Positions 25,579-34,360 of a stretch of 36,596 bases of DNA are shown piece by piece. Origin of the DNA: an uncultured Bacteroidales bacterium (GTDB lineage Bacteria > Bacteroidota > Bacteroidia > Bacteroidales > Bacteroidaceae); the NCBI GenBank assembly GCA_902768605.1, contig CACXLY010000014.1, positions 1 to 36,596 of the forward strand, given 5' to 3'. The notes below the pieces were generated by a model. It was not told the origin of the DNA, made no database searches, and saw only the letters and a list, made by a program, of their open reading frames with translations. Position 1 is the first letter of the stretch. Each line of letters opens with the position of its first letter. Both the position numbers and the translations under genes were made by a program.

Positions 25579-26943
25579 ATGAGTATGATGCGATGGGAGC
25601 AGCTGTTATCCAGCAAACGCCTTGGGCAAGAGGAGATGCAGCGAAGGAGTGACGACCGCACGGAATTCCAGCGCGATTACGATCGCCTTATCTTCTCCGC
25701 TCCCTTCCGACGGCTGCAAAACAAGACTCAAGTGTTTCCCCTGCCCGGTAGCATCTTCGTGCACAACCGCCTCACTCACAGTCTGGAGGTCAGCAGCGTG
25801 GGTCGCAGCCTCGGCAACGACATCAGCCGCCTCATCCTCAAAAATCATCCAGAACTCTACAGCACACATTTCACCGAGCTCGGCAACATCGTCAGCGCCG
25901 CCTGCCTTGCCCACGACCTCGGCAACCCGCCGTTTGGGCACAGCGGCGAAACGGCAATAGGAACCTATTTCAGCGAGGGGGATGGACTGTTCCTTAAGGA
26001 CTACATCTGTCCGGAGACGGGCGACGGCATCTCGCCGCAGCAATGGGATGACATCATACATTTCGAAGGCAACGCCAACGCCTTCCGTCTGCTCACGCAC
26101 CACTTCAAGGGGCGTCGCAAGGGCGGTTTCGTCATGACGTACAGCACGTTGGCAAGCATCGTGAAATACCCCTATACGTCCGACCTCGCGGGAGACAAGC
26201 GCAAGTTCGGCTTCTTCCGTAGCGAGGTGGACGACTACGAGCGAATAGCCCGGGAGCTCGGCATCATCAAGCTTCCCGCCCCCGATGGCTCCGTTCGCTA
26301 CGCCCGCCATCCGCTCGTATATCTTGTGGAGGCAGCCGACGACATTTGCTATCAGATAATGGACATCGAGGACGCGCACAAGTTGAAGCTGCTGACGACG
26401 GACGAGACGCGACAGCTCTTCCTTGCCTACTTCTCACCAGAGCAGCAGCGACACATCGAGGAGCGCATGACGCAGCTCGTGGACGACGTGAACGAGCAGA
26501 TTGTTTACCTCCGCTCATGCGTCATCAACTGTCTCGAGCAGCAATGCGTGCAGGTCTTCATCAAGAGAGAACAGGACATCCTGAGCGGCACCTTCGAAGG
26601 CTCCCTCATTCAGCACATCGACGACCTGCCACGCAAAGCCTACGAGCAATGCGAGCGCACGGCTTACAAGAAGATATACCACTGCAAGGACGTCGTCGAC
26701 ATAGAGATAGCCGGCTACAAAGTCATCACGATGCTGACCCATCTGATGGTGCAGGCCGCTACGCACTCCGACCGTGCCTTCTCCCGACTGCTCATCAACC
26801 GCGTCAGCACGCAATACGACATCCTTGCCCCCACCTTGTATGAGCGCATCATGGCTGTGCTGGACTACATCTCAGGCATGACCGACGTGTTTGCCCTCGA
26901 CTTGTATCGCAAGATAAATGGCATGAGCCTGCCAGACGTATAA
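25579..26943 (+). CDS. dgt: dGTP triphosphohydrolase (dNTPase)
   Basis: HD-domain enzyme cleaving dGTP, and possibly other dNTPs, to deoxynucleoside and triphosphate. The 454-residue length and the motifs match: [28 protein letters not shown] (26-53), metal ligand H67 in [10 protein letters not shown]112-D113 in [14 protein letters not shown] with H121, and [19 protein letters not shown] near 255. The start is the ATG at 25579, with another two codons downstream. The TAA stop merges into a 9-mer array. dut follows 53 bp downstream, so two nucleotide-pool enzymes are neighbours. Confidence 0.95.
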   Translation: MSMMRWEQLLSSKRLGQEEMQRRSDDRTEFQRDYDRLIFSAPFRRLQNKTQVFPLPGSIFVHNRLTHSLEVSSVGRSLGNDISRLILKNHPELYSTHFTELGNIVSAACLAHDLGNPPFGHSGETAIGTYFSEGDGLFLKDYICPETGDGISPQQWDDIIHFEGNANAFRLLTHHFKGRRKGGFVMTYSTLASIVKYPYTSDLAGDKRKFGFFRSEVDDYERIARELGIIKLPAPDGSVRYARHPLVYLVEAADDICYQIMDIEDAHKLKLLTTDETRQLFLAYFSPEQQRHIEERMTQLVDDVNEQIVYLRSCVINCLEQQCVQVFIKREQDILSGTFEGSLIQHIDDLPRKAYEQCERTAYKKIYHCKDVVDIEIAGYKVITMLTHLMVQAATHSDRAFSRLLINRVSTQYDILAPTLYERIMAVLDYISGMTDVFALDLYRKINGMSLPDV

Positions 26944-26987
26944 TTATAGGAAATATAGTAACTATAGTGACTATAGAAACTACAAAA
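26943..26987. repeat. Five 9-bp CTATAG-type repeats starting at the dgt stop
   Basis: Five 9-mers such as ACTATAGTG and ACTATAGAA start on the last base of the dgt stop codon and end 9 bp before dut. The array is the reverse complement type of 22926-22961. Confidence 0.82.
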
Positions 26988-26996
26988 CAAAAAGAC

Positions 26997-27431
26997 ATGA
27001 AAGTTCAAATCATCAATCGCAGCCACCATCCGCTGCCGAGTTATGCCACGCCACTATCCGCAGGCCTTGACCTGCGCGCCAATATCGAATCGCCTGTCGA
27101 GTTGAGGCCGATGGAGCGCCGTCTCGTTCCCACGGGCCTCTTCATGGCTCTGCCTCCAGGTTACGAGGCGCAGGTCCGCCCCCGCAGCGGGCTGGCCATC
27201 AAGCACGGCATCACGGTCCTCAACACACCCGGCACCATCGATGCCGACTATCGTGGCGAGGTCTGCGTCATCCTGATCAATCTCTCGGACGAACCTTTCC
27301 TGATTGCCGACGGCGAACGTATCGCACAGATGGTCATCGCCAGACACGAGCAGGCGGAATGGGAAGAGGTGGAAGTCCTTTCAGAAACAGAGCGCGGAGC
27401 CGGCGGCTTCGGTCACAGCGGTACAAAGTAA
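26997..27431 (+). CDS. dut: dUTP diphosphatase
   Basis: Trimeric dUTPase of 144 residues that hydrolyses dUTP to dUMP, keeping uracil out of DNA. All five motifs are present: [12 protein letters not shown] (17-28), [11 protein letters not shown] (61-71), [11 protein letters not shown] with catalytic D84, GERIAQMVI (106-114) and [10 protein letters not shown] (133-142, GHSG in place of the commoner GSTG). The upstream GTG at 26967 lies in a tandem repeat, so the ATG at 26997 is the start. The TPR gene begins 7 bp after its stop. Confidence 0.96.
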   Translation: MKVQIINRSHHPLPSYATPLSAGLDLRANIESPVELRPMERRLVPTGLFMALPPGYEAQVRPRSGLAIKHGITVLNTPGTIDADYRGEVCVILINLSDEPFLIADGERIAQMVIARHEQAEWEEVEVLSETERGAGGFGHSGTK

Positions 27432-27438
27432 AGAAGCC

Positions 27439-29160
27439 TTGAGACATCTCATCATCATACTTGTCCTTTTATCGGGGACGTTAGGACTCAAGGCGCAGAC
27501 GGCGTTCGACTATTTCTATCTGGAGGCCGAGAAGTGCCGTCTCGCGGAGGATTACTCCTCGGCGATGGACCTCTTCCGTCATTGTCTCGACATCAATCCC
27601 GAGGCACCCGAGGCGCTTTACAACATCGGGCTGCTGCATCTCTATCTGCGCGACGACAGCCTCGGCACGGCATACATCCGGCAGGCCTGCGAGCGGGACG
27701 CCAACAACCCCTACTATCTGGAGTCGCTCGCCGCGCTTTATCTGAACAAGCGCGATGCGGAGTCCGCCATTCCCGTATTGGAAAAGATGGCCACTTTGCA
27801 GCGCGGGCGCAGCGACATCTATCTGCAGCTGGTGCAGCTCTACAAGACAACGGGGCAGACCGACAAGGCAATCAGCGCCCTCAGCCGTATCGAGCTGCTC
27901 GACGGTCCAAGCCCTCAGCTGAGCGTAGAGAAGTTCAGGCTCTACAAGGAGAAAGGCGAGCTGGACTCGGCCTTCGTGCAATTGCAGGCGCTTTGCGAGG
28001 AGTCGCCTCACGATATGAATCTGCGTGTCGTGGTCGGCAGCCAGTATATGGAGGCCGGCGACACCGTCAAGGCGCTCGAGATTTATGACGAGGTGCGCCG
28101 CCAGGAACCGACAAACACCAACCTGCAGCTCGCCACGATGGACTACCTGCAAGACATCAAGCAGTACGACGCTTACAATAGGATGCGCGACTCCCTGCTG
28201 TTCCACGACGACTCCCCTTCGCAACTGCGGGTCCTCATGTTGCGGTCGTACATCGCCGACGTACAGCGTGACTCGACCTACGCGCCACGTCTCGAGGCCG
28301 CCTTCGACACGTTGCTGGCCCGCCCGCAACAGGACGCTGAGGTGCTCATCATGAAAGCCGCCTATCAGGTCTATAGCAAGCAGCCTCGCGAGGAACTCGT
28401 GGGGACGATGCGGCAGGTGCTTGAGGTCGATCCCGGCAACGAGACGGCCCTGCGCGAGCTACTGCAATACTATGCCGAGCAAAACGATGACAAGGGCGTG
28501 GAAGACATCAGCCGTCGCGGCCTCAATTACCATCCCGAGGAGATTGCCTACGCCTACTATCTCGGCATGGCACTTGCGGAGCAGAAGAAGCTGACGGATG
28601 CCGCCGACGTCCTCCAGCAGGGGCTTCGTGCCAGGACAGAGTTTGTCTCCGAGCGTCTCGTGTCGAATGTCTTCGGCGTGCTGGGCGACATCTACTATCA
28701 GCAACAGAGAGAGACGGAGGCTTTCGCCGCCTACGATTCGGCGCTCGTATATATGGAGGACAACATCATGTGCCTCAACAACTACGCTTACTACCTGAGC
28801 CTCAAGGGCGAGCAACTCGACCGGGCCGAGGAGATGAGCTATCGCACCATCCGTCAGGAGCCGGAGAACATCACTTACCTCGACACGTATGCCTGGATTC
28901 TTTTCAAAAAAGGCGACTTTGCCCATGCCCGGACGTACATGGACAAGGTGGTGAATCCCGGGAGGACTGACGAGGAGCTGCTTGCCGACGAGCGTCTCAT
29001 GGGCAACCTCATCGAGCATGCGGGCGACATCTATGCCCATAACGACGAGCCCGAGACGGCGTTGCGCCTCTGGAAACTTGCCCTGGAGAAGGGCGACGGC
29101 ACCTGTACCCCTCAACTAAAGAAGAAGATAAAAAGAAAGAAGTATATCAAGACACCTTAG
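27439..29160 (+). CDS. Exported TPR-repeat protein
   Basis: A 573-residue protein, mostly tetratricopeptide repeats (A-x-x-L-x-x-A-L-like helices from residue about 20 to 540). The frame overlaps dut far upstream, but no signal peptide is possible there. The TTG at 27439, 7 bp after the dut stop, gives MRHLIIILVLLSGTLGLKA, a signal peptide cleaved before Q, followed by TAFDYFYLEAE. TTG is therefore the preferred start. It likely acts in the periplasm or at the outer membrane as a scaffold; no specific partner is known. Co-directional with DUF4292 and EnvC-like genes, 5 bp before the next start. Confidence 0.85.
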   Translation: MRHLIIILVLLSGTLGLKAQTAFDYFYLEAEKCRLAEDYSSAMDLFRHCLDINPEAPEALYNIGLLHLYLRDDSLGTAYIRQACERDANNPYYLESLAALYLNKRDAESAIPVLEKMATLQRGRSDIYLQLVQLYKTTGQTDKAISALSRIELLDGPSPQLSVEKFRLYKEKGELDSAFVQLQALCEESPHDMNLRVVVGSQYMEAGDTVKALEIYDEVRRQEPTNTNLQLATMDYLQDIKQYDAYNRMRDSLLFHDDSPSQLRVLMLRSYIADVQRDSTYAPRLEAAFDTLLARPQQDAEVLIMKAAYQVYSKQPREELVGTMRQVLEVDPGNETALRELLQYYAEQNDDKGVEDISRRGLNYHPEEIAYAYYLGMALAEQKKLTDAADVLQQGLRARTEFVSERLVSNVFGVLGDIYYQQQRETEAFAAYDSALVYMEDNIMCLNNYAYYLSLKGEQLDRAEEMSYRTIRQEPENITYLDTYAWILFKKGDFAHARTYMDKVVNPGRTDEELLADERLMGNLIEHAGDIYAHNDEPETALRLWKLALEKGDGTCTPQLKKKIKRKKYIKTP

Positions 29161-29165
29161 AAGAA

Positions 29166-29891
29166 ATGATGACACACACCACATCCAATCCCCAATCCCT
29201 CCTTTCTCCCTCAAAGTGGAGCATGGGAGGCTTGTTGTTGCTTTGCCTTCTGCTTGCCGCATGCGCCAGCAAGAAGCATGCGGTGAAGACTTCCACCGTC
29301 GTGCCGGACGAGCAGACGGTTGCCGTAGCGCCCTCGAAGGACGCCAAAAAGCCGGCCGATGCCAAGCAGAGGCAGGACGTGTGCATCACGTCGAGAATCC
29401 GTCTCGACATCGCTTCGGGCGGTCGGAACACGTCAGTCGGCGGCATGCTCCGCATGAAGCGCGACGACGTCATTCAGCTCTCCATCACCACTTTCGGCAT
29501 TCTCGAGGTGGCTCGCATCGAGATGACGCCCGACTACTTTATGCTTATCGACAAGATGGGCAGGCAATACGTGAAGTCGTCCTACAGCGACGTGTCGTTC
29601 CTGCGCGACGGCGACATCGACTTCCGCACGCTTCAGACTTTCTTCTGGGACGAGCAGACGCCGTACGTCCCTGGCTGGGAGCGCAAGGACTTCGTCAATA
29701 TCGCGGACAGGAGCCTCCCCACGAAGCACTACATCACTATACCTGCAGCCGGCAAGACCATCAAGGCGGAGCTCACCCTCTCCAACCTGAACACGGACTC
29801 GGAATGGGAGAAGCGGACCGAGGTGCCGGATCGCTACAAGCAAGTCTCCGTCGATGAAGTCGTCAAGCGTATCATGAACCTCTCTATGTAA
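29166..29891 (+). CDS. DUF4292-type lipoprotein
   Basis: A 241-residue protein with a lipoprotein signal ending in LLLAAC, the cysteine being the lipidation site. The mature part is mostly beta (ISITTFGILEVARIEMTPDYFMLIDKMGRQYVKSSY) and matches my recollection of the Bacteroidetes DUF4292 family, whose fold resembles LolA/LolB-like lipid-binding barrels; this parallel is an inference. The ATG at 29166 lies 5 bp after the TPR gene; a second in-frame ATG at 29223 gives a shorter signal without basic residues. The intervening codons look like degenerate repeat sequence, so the start is uncertain. Confidence 0.75.
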   Translation: MMTHTTSNPQSLLSPSKWSMGGLLLLCLLLAACASKKHAVKTSTVVPDEQTVAVAPSKDAKKPADAKQRQDVCITSRIRLDIASGGRNTSVGGMLRMKRDDVIQLSITTFGILEVARIEMTPDYFMLIDKMGRQYVKSSYSDVSFLRDGDIDFRTLQTFFWDEQTPYVPGWERKDFVNIADRSLPTKHYITIPAAGKTIKAELTLSNLNTDSEWEKRTEVPDRYKQVSVDEVVKRIMNLSM

Positions 29892-29904
29892 TCCCTTTTG
29901 CGAC

Positions 29905-31251
29905 ATGATGAAGAAGGCAATAGTTCTCGTTTTCCTGCTTATGGCTCCCTTCGTCCTGCCCGCCATATTGGCGCAGAACAGCAAGAAGGTGAAGGAGCTC
30001 AAGCAGCAGCAGTCGAAGCTCAAAACAGAGCTGCAGAAGTCGAAGACGCAACTCGACAACACCCGCAAGCAGGTGAAGACGGGTCAGCAAAACGTGGACT
30101 TCCTGGGCCTGCAGATGAACAATCGCCTTTCCCGCATCCACCAGTTGGAGGAGGAACTCGATGCGCTCGAGGCTGACATCACTCGCCTTCAGAAAGAGGT
30201 CACGGAGCTCGACGCCGAGGTTCGTATGCGGCGGCAGCGTCTCAAAGCAGCCGTCAGGAATGCCCGCGCGCAGCGTGTCAACACCGACCCGCTCGTCTTC
30301 GTCCTCTCCGCCAAGACCTTCAGCCAGATGTACCGACGCTCGCGCTATGCCCGCGAGTACATCGCCTATCAGCACAACCTCGGAGAGCAGATTCTGATGA
30401 AACAGGCCGAGCTGCTCGACGCGCAGAACCTCCTGCTCGCTGCCAAGAGCCAGAAGAACGGCGTGCTTCACGAGGTGATGATGCAGCGCAAGAGCCTCAA
30501 CGTGCAACAGGTGCAGGAGAAGAAGAAGGTGGCAGGGCTGAAGAAGCAGGAGAGCGGGCTGCAGGGCAAGGTGGCTGAGCAGCAGAAGCAGCTCGCCGCT
30601 CTCGACAAGAAAATCGAGCAGGTGATAGCCTACGAGATTGAGCAAGCGCGGAAGAAGGCAGAAGAAGAGGCGCGCAAGAAGGCCGCAGCCGAGGCCGCCC
30701 GCAAGAAGAAGGAACAGGAGAAGAAGGGCAAGTCGTCGGGCAGCACATCGAAGCCGAAGCAGACCACCACGCCTGCCGCGCCTCAAAAGTCCGGCTCGTG
30801 GCTCACCGCCGAAGACCGTCAGATAAACGGTTCCCTCGAACAGAACAAGGGCCGCCTGCCCGTGCCCATCACCGGGCAATACATGCTGGGCAGCCGCTTC
30901 GGCATTTACAACGTGCCGGGCATGGTGAACGTCCAGCTCGACAATAAGGGCACGAACTACATCGGCCGTCCCGGCGCCCGCGCCCGCGCCATCTTCGACG
31001 GCGTCGTCACAAGCGTCTTCCAGTTCAACGGCTTCCGTAACGTCATCATACGCCACGGCAGCTACATCTCCGTCTATTGCAATCTCTCCAGCACCATCGT
31101 CAAGAAGGGACAGAAGGTGAAGACCAAGGACATCCTCGGCACGGTGGCCGACGACGGCAGCGGCAACTGCACGCTCCACTTCCAGCTCCGTAAGGATACC
31201 AACAAGCCCGAGCCTGCGAAACTCAATCCCGAAGCGTGGATTGGGAAGTAG
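29905..31251 (+). CDS. EnvC-like periplasmic LytM-domain protein, probably non-catalytic
   Basis: A 448-residue protein: signal peptide (1-23, ending AILAQ), long coiled coil (about 25-270, many K/E/Q heptads, with an A/K/E-rich tail), a low-complexity Lys/Ser/Thr/Pro linker, and a C-terminal M23/LytM domain (about 316-448). The zinc-site residues are lost: the H-x3-D motif reads N347-x3-N351, YxHL reads YCNL (391-394), and HxH reads T-L-H (423-425). A degenerate LytM with coiled coil is the layout of EnvC, an activator of cell-wall amidases at division. A regulatory, not hydrolytic, role is inferred. It is the last gene of the plus-strand run. Confidence 0.85.
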   Translation: MMKKAIVLVFLLMAPFVLPAILAQNSKKVKELKQQQSKLKTELQKSKTQLDNTRKQVKTGQQNVDFLGLQMNNRLSRIHQLEEELDALEADITRLQKEVTELDAEVRMRRQRLKAAVRNARAQRVNTDPLVFVLSAKTFSQMYRRSRYAREYIAYQHNLGEQILMKQAELLDAQNLLLAAKSQKNGVLHEVMMQRKSLNVQQVQEKKKVAGLKKQESGLQGKVAEQQKQLAALDKKIEQVIAYEIEQARKKAEEEARKKAAAEAARKKKEQEKKGKSSGSTSKPKQTTTPAAPQKSGSWLTAEDRQINGSLEQNKGRLPVPITGQYMLGSRFGIYNVPGMVNVQLDNKGTNYIGRPGARARAIFDGVVTSVFQFNGFRNVIIRHGSYISVYCNLSSTIVKKGQKVKTKDILGTVADDGSGNCTLHFQLRKDTNKPEPAKLNPEAWIGK

Positions 31252-31284
31252 CTTTAGGGTTCTGCTGTCCTTTCAACAGCAAAA

Positions 31285-31308
31285 GACCCCCTAACCCCCT
31301 TTAGGGGG
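31285..31308. terminator. Possible terminator hairpin after the EnvC-like gene
   Basis: CCCCCTAA pairs with TTAGGGGG across a 6-nt loop, followed by AATTTAA. The stem is strong but the T-run is poor. The segment belongs to a dispersed C/G repeat family (23430-23458, 12473-12503), so termination is only a possibility. Confidence 0.35.
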
Positions 31309-31320
31309 AATTTAACGCTA

Positions 31321-31400
31321 CAGCAAGCGTTGCCTCTTCCCACAGCAAGCGTTGCCTCTTCCCACAGCAAGGAAAGGTTCTTCCCACAGCAAGCGTCGGG
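31321..31400. repeat. 22-bp tandem repeats (reverse orientation)
   Basis: Units at 31321, 31343 and 31365 (and a partial at 31387) begin CAGCAAGCG or CAGCAAGGA and end TTCCCA. They are the reverse complement of the TTGCTGT family at 10277 and 22768. Confidence 0.85.
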
Positions 31401-31419
31401 CGGCCCTTAGGGAAGCAAT

Positions 31420-31680
31420 TTGTAATAAAACCAATTACATATTCTGTCGCCCTTCCAGGGCTTACTATTGTCAGGCTAACCTGTCCCGGGGGTTCACACC
31501 CCCGTCTGTGTTCTTTCGCACCTTCGGTGCTATTTACCGGACAGCAATAGTTGTAATTAAACCAATTACATATTCTGTCGCCCTTCCAGGGCTTACTATT
31601 GTCAGGCTAACCTGTCCCGGGGGTTCACACCCCCGTCTGTGTTCTGTCGCACCTTTGGTGCTTTTTTACCGGACAGTAAT
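31420..31680. repeat. Tandem duplication of a 131-bp REP-like unit
   Basis: Two units with a 131-bp period, about 31420-31550 and 31551-31680, a few mismatches apart. Each has GCCCT/AGGGC (TCC loop), GGGGGT/ACCCCC and GCACC/GGTGC (TTC or TTT loop) hairpins, the same three modules as the inverted pair at 9909-10118. CTGTCC and GGACAG flank the latter two hairpins and may close them. This unit and the 22-bp array account for the 31252-31683 gap. Confidence 0.88.
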
Positions 31681-31683
31681 AAT

Positions 31684-32358
31684 TCACTTGATTGCTTTGT
31701 AGTGCGCTTTGGCCTCGGCTCGCGAGACGAGATTGAAGTGCCACCACTCCGTCTTCAGCGGCTTGAAGCCCGCCTCGGTCATCACCTTGCGGAGCAGTTC
31801 CCTGTTCTGCTTCGCCTCTTTCGTGATGATGTGGCGGCTGACGAGTGCGGCCTCGTTGTCGATGTGAGCGTATGAGCCGAGGAAATCCACCTTGGTGCCC
31901 ATGTCGAGCGTATCGCCTGTGGCGGCCTTGCAGAGCGTGATGTCGACCGCCAGCCCGTAGTTGTGCATGCCGCCGCCGTTGCGCGGATTGCTCACGTAGA
32001 TGTTTTTGCTGGTGCCTGCCACCGCGTTCCACATCTTCTGCTGCACGCTCATGGGGCGCGTGGCATCGTAAATCTTCAGGCTCAGCTCCGGCCTGAGCTT
32101 CTTGAGGGCTTGCTGCGCCTTGGCCACCGCCGCCGCCGCCTTCGGGTGGAGGTACGCCTCGCGCAGGTCGGTGTAAAGCACCTTCCCCGTGAAGTTGTCG
32201 GCGCGGCTGTACATCAGGCTCACCTGTATCGTGCTGTCCACCGACAAGACGTCCACCATTCCCTGCTCAGCCATCCGCTTTGCCGTCGCGCTCTGCTGGG
32301 CAAGACAACCCATCGAAATCACAGCCAAGAACAGCATTATAAATAGATTCCTCTTCAT
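31684..32358 (-). CDS. D-Ala-D-Ala dipeptidase (M15D, VanX/DdpX-like)
   Basis: A 224-residue zinc peptidase that splits D-alanyl-D-alanine or short peptidoglycan-derived peptides. The signal sequence is MKRNLFIMLFLAVISMGC; C18 may be lipidated, although -3 is Ser, so either lipoprotein or soluble periplasmic. Motifs: R101 in DATRP, H132 and D139 in MHNYGLAVD, catalytic E204 in EWWHF with ligand H207. The nearest vancomycin-type resistance genes (vanH/vanA-like) are absent, so a cell-wall recycling or nutrient role is more likely than resistance. It follows the GH16 gene by 21 bp. Confidence 0.88.
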   Translation of the reverse strand: MKRNLFIMLFLAVISMGCLAQQSATAKRMAEQGMVDVLSVDSTIQVSLMYSRADNFTGKVLYTDLREAYLHPKAAAAVAKAQQALKKLRPELSLKIYDATRPMSVQQKMWNAVAGTSKNIYVSNPRNGGGMHNYGLAVDITLCKAATGDTLDMGTKVDFLGSYAHIDNEAALVSRHIITKEAKQNRELLRKVMTEAGFKPLKTEWWHFNLVSRAEAKAHYKAIK

Positions 32359-32372
32359 ATAACAACCAAACC

Positions 32373-32400
32373 TTAATCTTTAATCCTTAATCTTTAATCC
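32373..32400. repeat. Four heptamers over the GH16 stop codon
   Basis: Four 7-bp units, TTAATCT and TTAATCC alternating. On the minus strand they encode the last residues GLKIKD and the TAA stop of the GH16 gene. Confidence 0.85.
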
Positions 32401-33249
32401 TGTCCGCTTGTAAAAGCGGACATAATCTATCTGATAGCGATACGGCAGCTCCTTCGGGTTGATGCGTCCCACCCAGTCGCCCCCAAGCTGCATGTCAATC
32501 AAGAGATACATAGGCTGGTCGTAGGGGAACTGCTCGGGGCCGTGCTGCGGTTCTTTGCGATAGGTGAACGTCAGCTTATCGTTGATGATGAAATTGACGC
32601 TGTCTTCCGTGAGCTCAACGCTATAGACGTTCCAGTCGCCCTTTCGTATGGGCGCCGTTTCGTGCCACGACTGCGTTTTCCTCTTCTCTTTGTCGTACTC
32701 GGTAATGGTGGAGTGTATCGTCTGATGCGCAAAGTCGTCGCTGTTCAACCTCTCCATGATGTCTATCTCACCGTCGTCGGGCCACCTGCCTTCGGGTAGC
32801 AGCCACGCTGCCGGCCAGGCGCCCGAGGCGTCGTCCATCTTCAGGCGGATGTCTATCCTGCCTCGCTGGAACGTCATCTTGCCGCGGGTATAGACGCCGC
32901 CTGTCAGGAAGTGCGCCGTGTCCTCCGGCAGGAAGTCGTTCACCAGGCCGTAGAGGATGAGCTTCCCGCCTTTCACCTTGTAGAGCCTGTCGTCGGAGCT
33001 CATGAATTTGTTCCACTCGGAAGGGTTCGGGAAACGCGGGATGCGGGTCCATGTGTCGGAGAGCGACTTGCCGTCGAACTCGTCGTGCCACACCAGCTTC
33101 CAGCCCTCTCGTTCGCGTTTCAGCGCTTTTTCCAGTTCTTTCTTCGAGAATTCAATACAGGCGCGACGTTTCTTGACCTTCGCCTGCGCGTTGTCGGCAG
33201 AGCAGAGCCAACCTGCCAGAATCAGGCTCACAATCAGTAGCTTATTCAT
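32380..33249 (-). CDS. Secreted GH16 glucanase
   Basis: A 289-residue GH16 family protein, an endo-acting beta-glucanase/galactanase group. A signal peptide (MNKLLIVSLILAGWLCSADNAQA) precedes the beta-jelly-roll catalytic domain beginning at WKLVWHDEFDG. The retaining catalytic motif is EIDIME with E161, D163 and E166; GAWPAAWLLP and DYVRFYKRT also fit. Substrate not determined. The ATG at 33249 overlaps the esterase stop by 8 bp. An extended frame to 33276 runs through the A9 tract. The C-terminal GLKIKD is derived from a repeat. Confidence 0.92.
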   Translation of the reverse strand: MNKLLIVSLILAGWLCSADNAQAKVKKRRACIEFSKKELEKALKREREGWKLVWHDEFDGKSLSDTWTRIPRFPNPSEWNKFMSSDDRLYKVKGGKLILYGLVNDFLPEDTAHFLTGGVYTRGKMTFQRGRIDIRLKMDDASGAWPAAWLLPEGRWPDDGEIDIMERLNSDDFAHQTIHSTITEYDKEKRKTQSWHETAPIRKGDWNVYSVELTEDSVNFIINDKLTFTYRKEPQHGPEQFPYDQPMYLLIDMQLGGDWVGRINPKELPYRYQIDYVRFYKRTGLKIKD

Positions 33250-34312
33250 CTCTATGCGGTTTTTTTTTGTTTGCAATCACGAGCACCTTGATGTAGTCTT
33301 TCAATCGGAAGAGCGAGTTGCCGGCACGTCCTTGCGAGTCGCTGACGAGGAGGACGGTCTGCCCTCCGTCGGCGAGCTTCGGCCCCAGGCACATCCCCTC
33401 GTAGTTCGCGAAGTTCTTCCTGCCCATCAGACGTATGCCGGTGCTGAAGGCGAAGAGCGGCGTCTTCCGCAGGAAGCGGTTGCGGTCCGTTTCGCGGAGC
33501 GGGAGGGAGGTGTCGGCGATGGCGCGGTCCGGGCTTGGGTTGACGCTGAAGAGGCGGATGCTGCACCGCGCGCGGTTGTAGCGCTTGGGTATGTTGAGCT
33601 CGCGCTCCATGACGAGCAGCGTGGTGTCATTGATGGCGAGCAGCTCCGGCACGCCAAAGGCGAAGTGCTGGGGCGTGCGGCGCGTGGCGGGGATTTCCGT
33701 GGCGTAGGCAAACTGCTGCTGAGGCTGCAGGTCGGGACTGAAGGACTGCAGGCGAAGCAGTGCCGGCGTGGGCGACGCGAAGTCGGTTGGCGCCGCCGCG
33801 TCCGACCGCAGTCCCTGCTCCGTCGTTGTCCAGAAGATGCCCCGCTCGGCGTCGTACGTCAGCGCCTCGAAACCGTAGTTGGCAAAGATGTTCGAGGTGT
33901 TGAATTGCGAAGGCACAGCCAGGCTGCGGCCTGTCGGCGTGCCGTCTTCGCTGAGCTCAAGTATCTTTTGGTCGCTCTCGGCACAAACGAAGAACCCGCG
34001 CCCAGGGACGTAGGCGATGCCCTCACTGTCGCGCGCCTTGCCTCGCGTCTCGTTGTCGAAGTGATGGGCAATGAATGCCATCTCGTCGATATCACCAGAG
34101 GGGAGGAAGCGGATGCTCACCTCCGTCCAGCCGTCAGCCGTCTGCTTGTCGCTGACCAGCGCATAGCGGTCGCCTCCGATGTGGGCGATGCCGCTATAGT
34201 TACCCGCCGGAATGCCCCACCGCTTCATATTGTGCTGCTTGAAGCTCTGCACATCCTGAGCGCAGAGACCAATGGCCATCAGCAGCATCACGAGCGACGG
34301 CAAAACCCTCAT
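33242..34312 (-). CDS. Secreted phytase-like esterase (PF13449 type)
   Basis: A protein of about 356 residues with a signal peptide (MRVLPSLVMLLMAIGLCA) and a beta-propeller-like body. Repeated W/F-x-D motifs (YSGIAHIGGDRYALVSDKQ, DSEGIAYVPGRGFFVCAE, NYGFEALTYDAERGIFW, FANYEGMCLGPKLADG) match the 'esterase-like activity of phytase' family. A phosphoesterase role is suggested by the family name only. The ATG at 34312 is preferred over the in-frame GTG at 34330, which adds only six residues (MDNKKT) before the signal peptide. Near the 3' end is a run of nine A on the coding strand; the gene overlaps GH16 by 8 bp. Confidence 0.82.
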   Translation of the reverse strand: MRVLPSLVMLLMAIGLCAQDVQSFKQHNMKRWGIPAGNYSGIAHIGGDRYALVSDKQTADGWTEVSIRFLPSGDIDEMAFIAHHFDNETRGKARDSEGIAYVPGRGFFVCAESDQKILELSEDGTPTGRSLAVPSQFNTSNIFANYGFEALTYDAERGIFWTTTEQGLRSDAAAPTDFASPTPALLRLQSFSPDLQPQQQFAYATEIPATRRTPQHFAFGVPELLAINDTTLLVMERELNIPKRYNRARCSIRLFSVNPSPDRAIADTSLPLRETDRNRFLRKTPLFAFSTGIRLMGRKNFANYEGMCLGPKLADGGQTVLLVSDSQGRAGNSLFRLKDYIKVLVIANKKKPHRDE

Positions 34313-34360
34313 CGTCTTTTTGTTATCCACCCCATCTGACTTCCCACTTCATCTTTTGAT

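Noticed and set aside
31684..32358. Vancomycin-type resistance determinant (vanX)
   Set aside because: Only the M15D dipeptidase is present; there is no vanH, vanA/B-type ligase or two-component regulator nearby.
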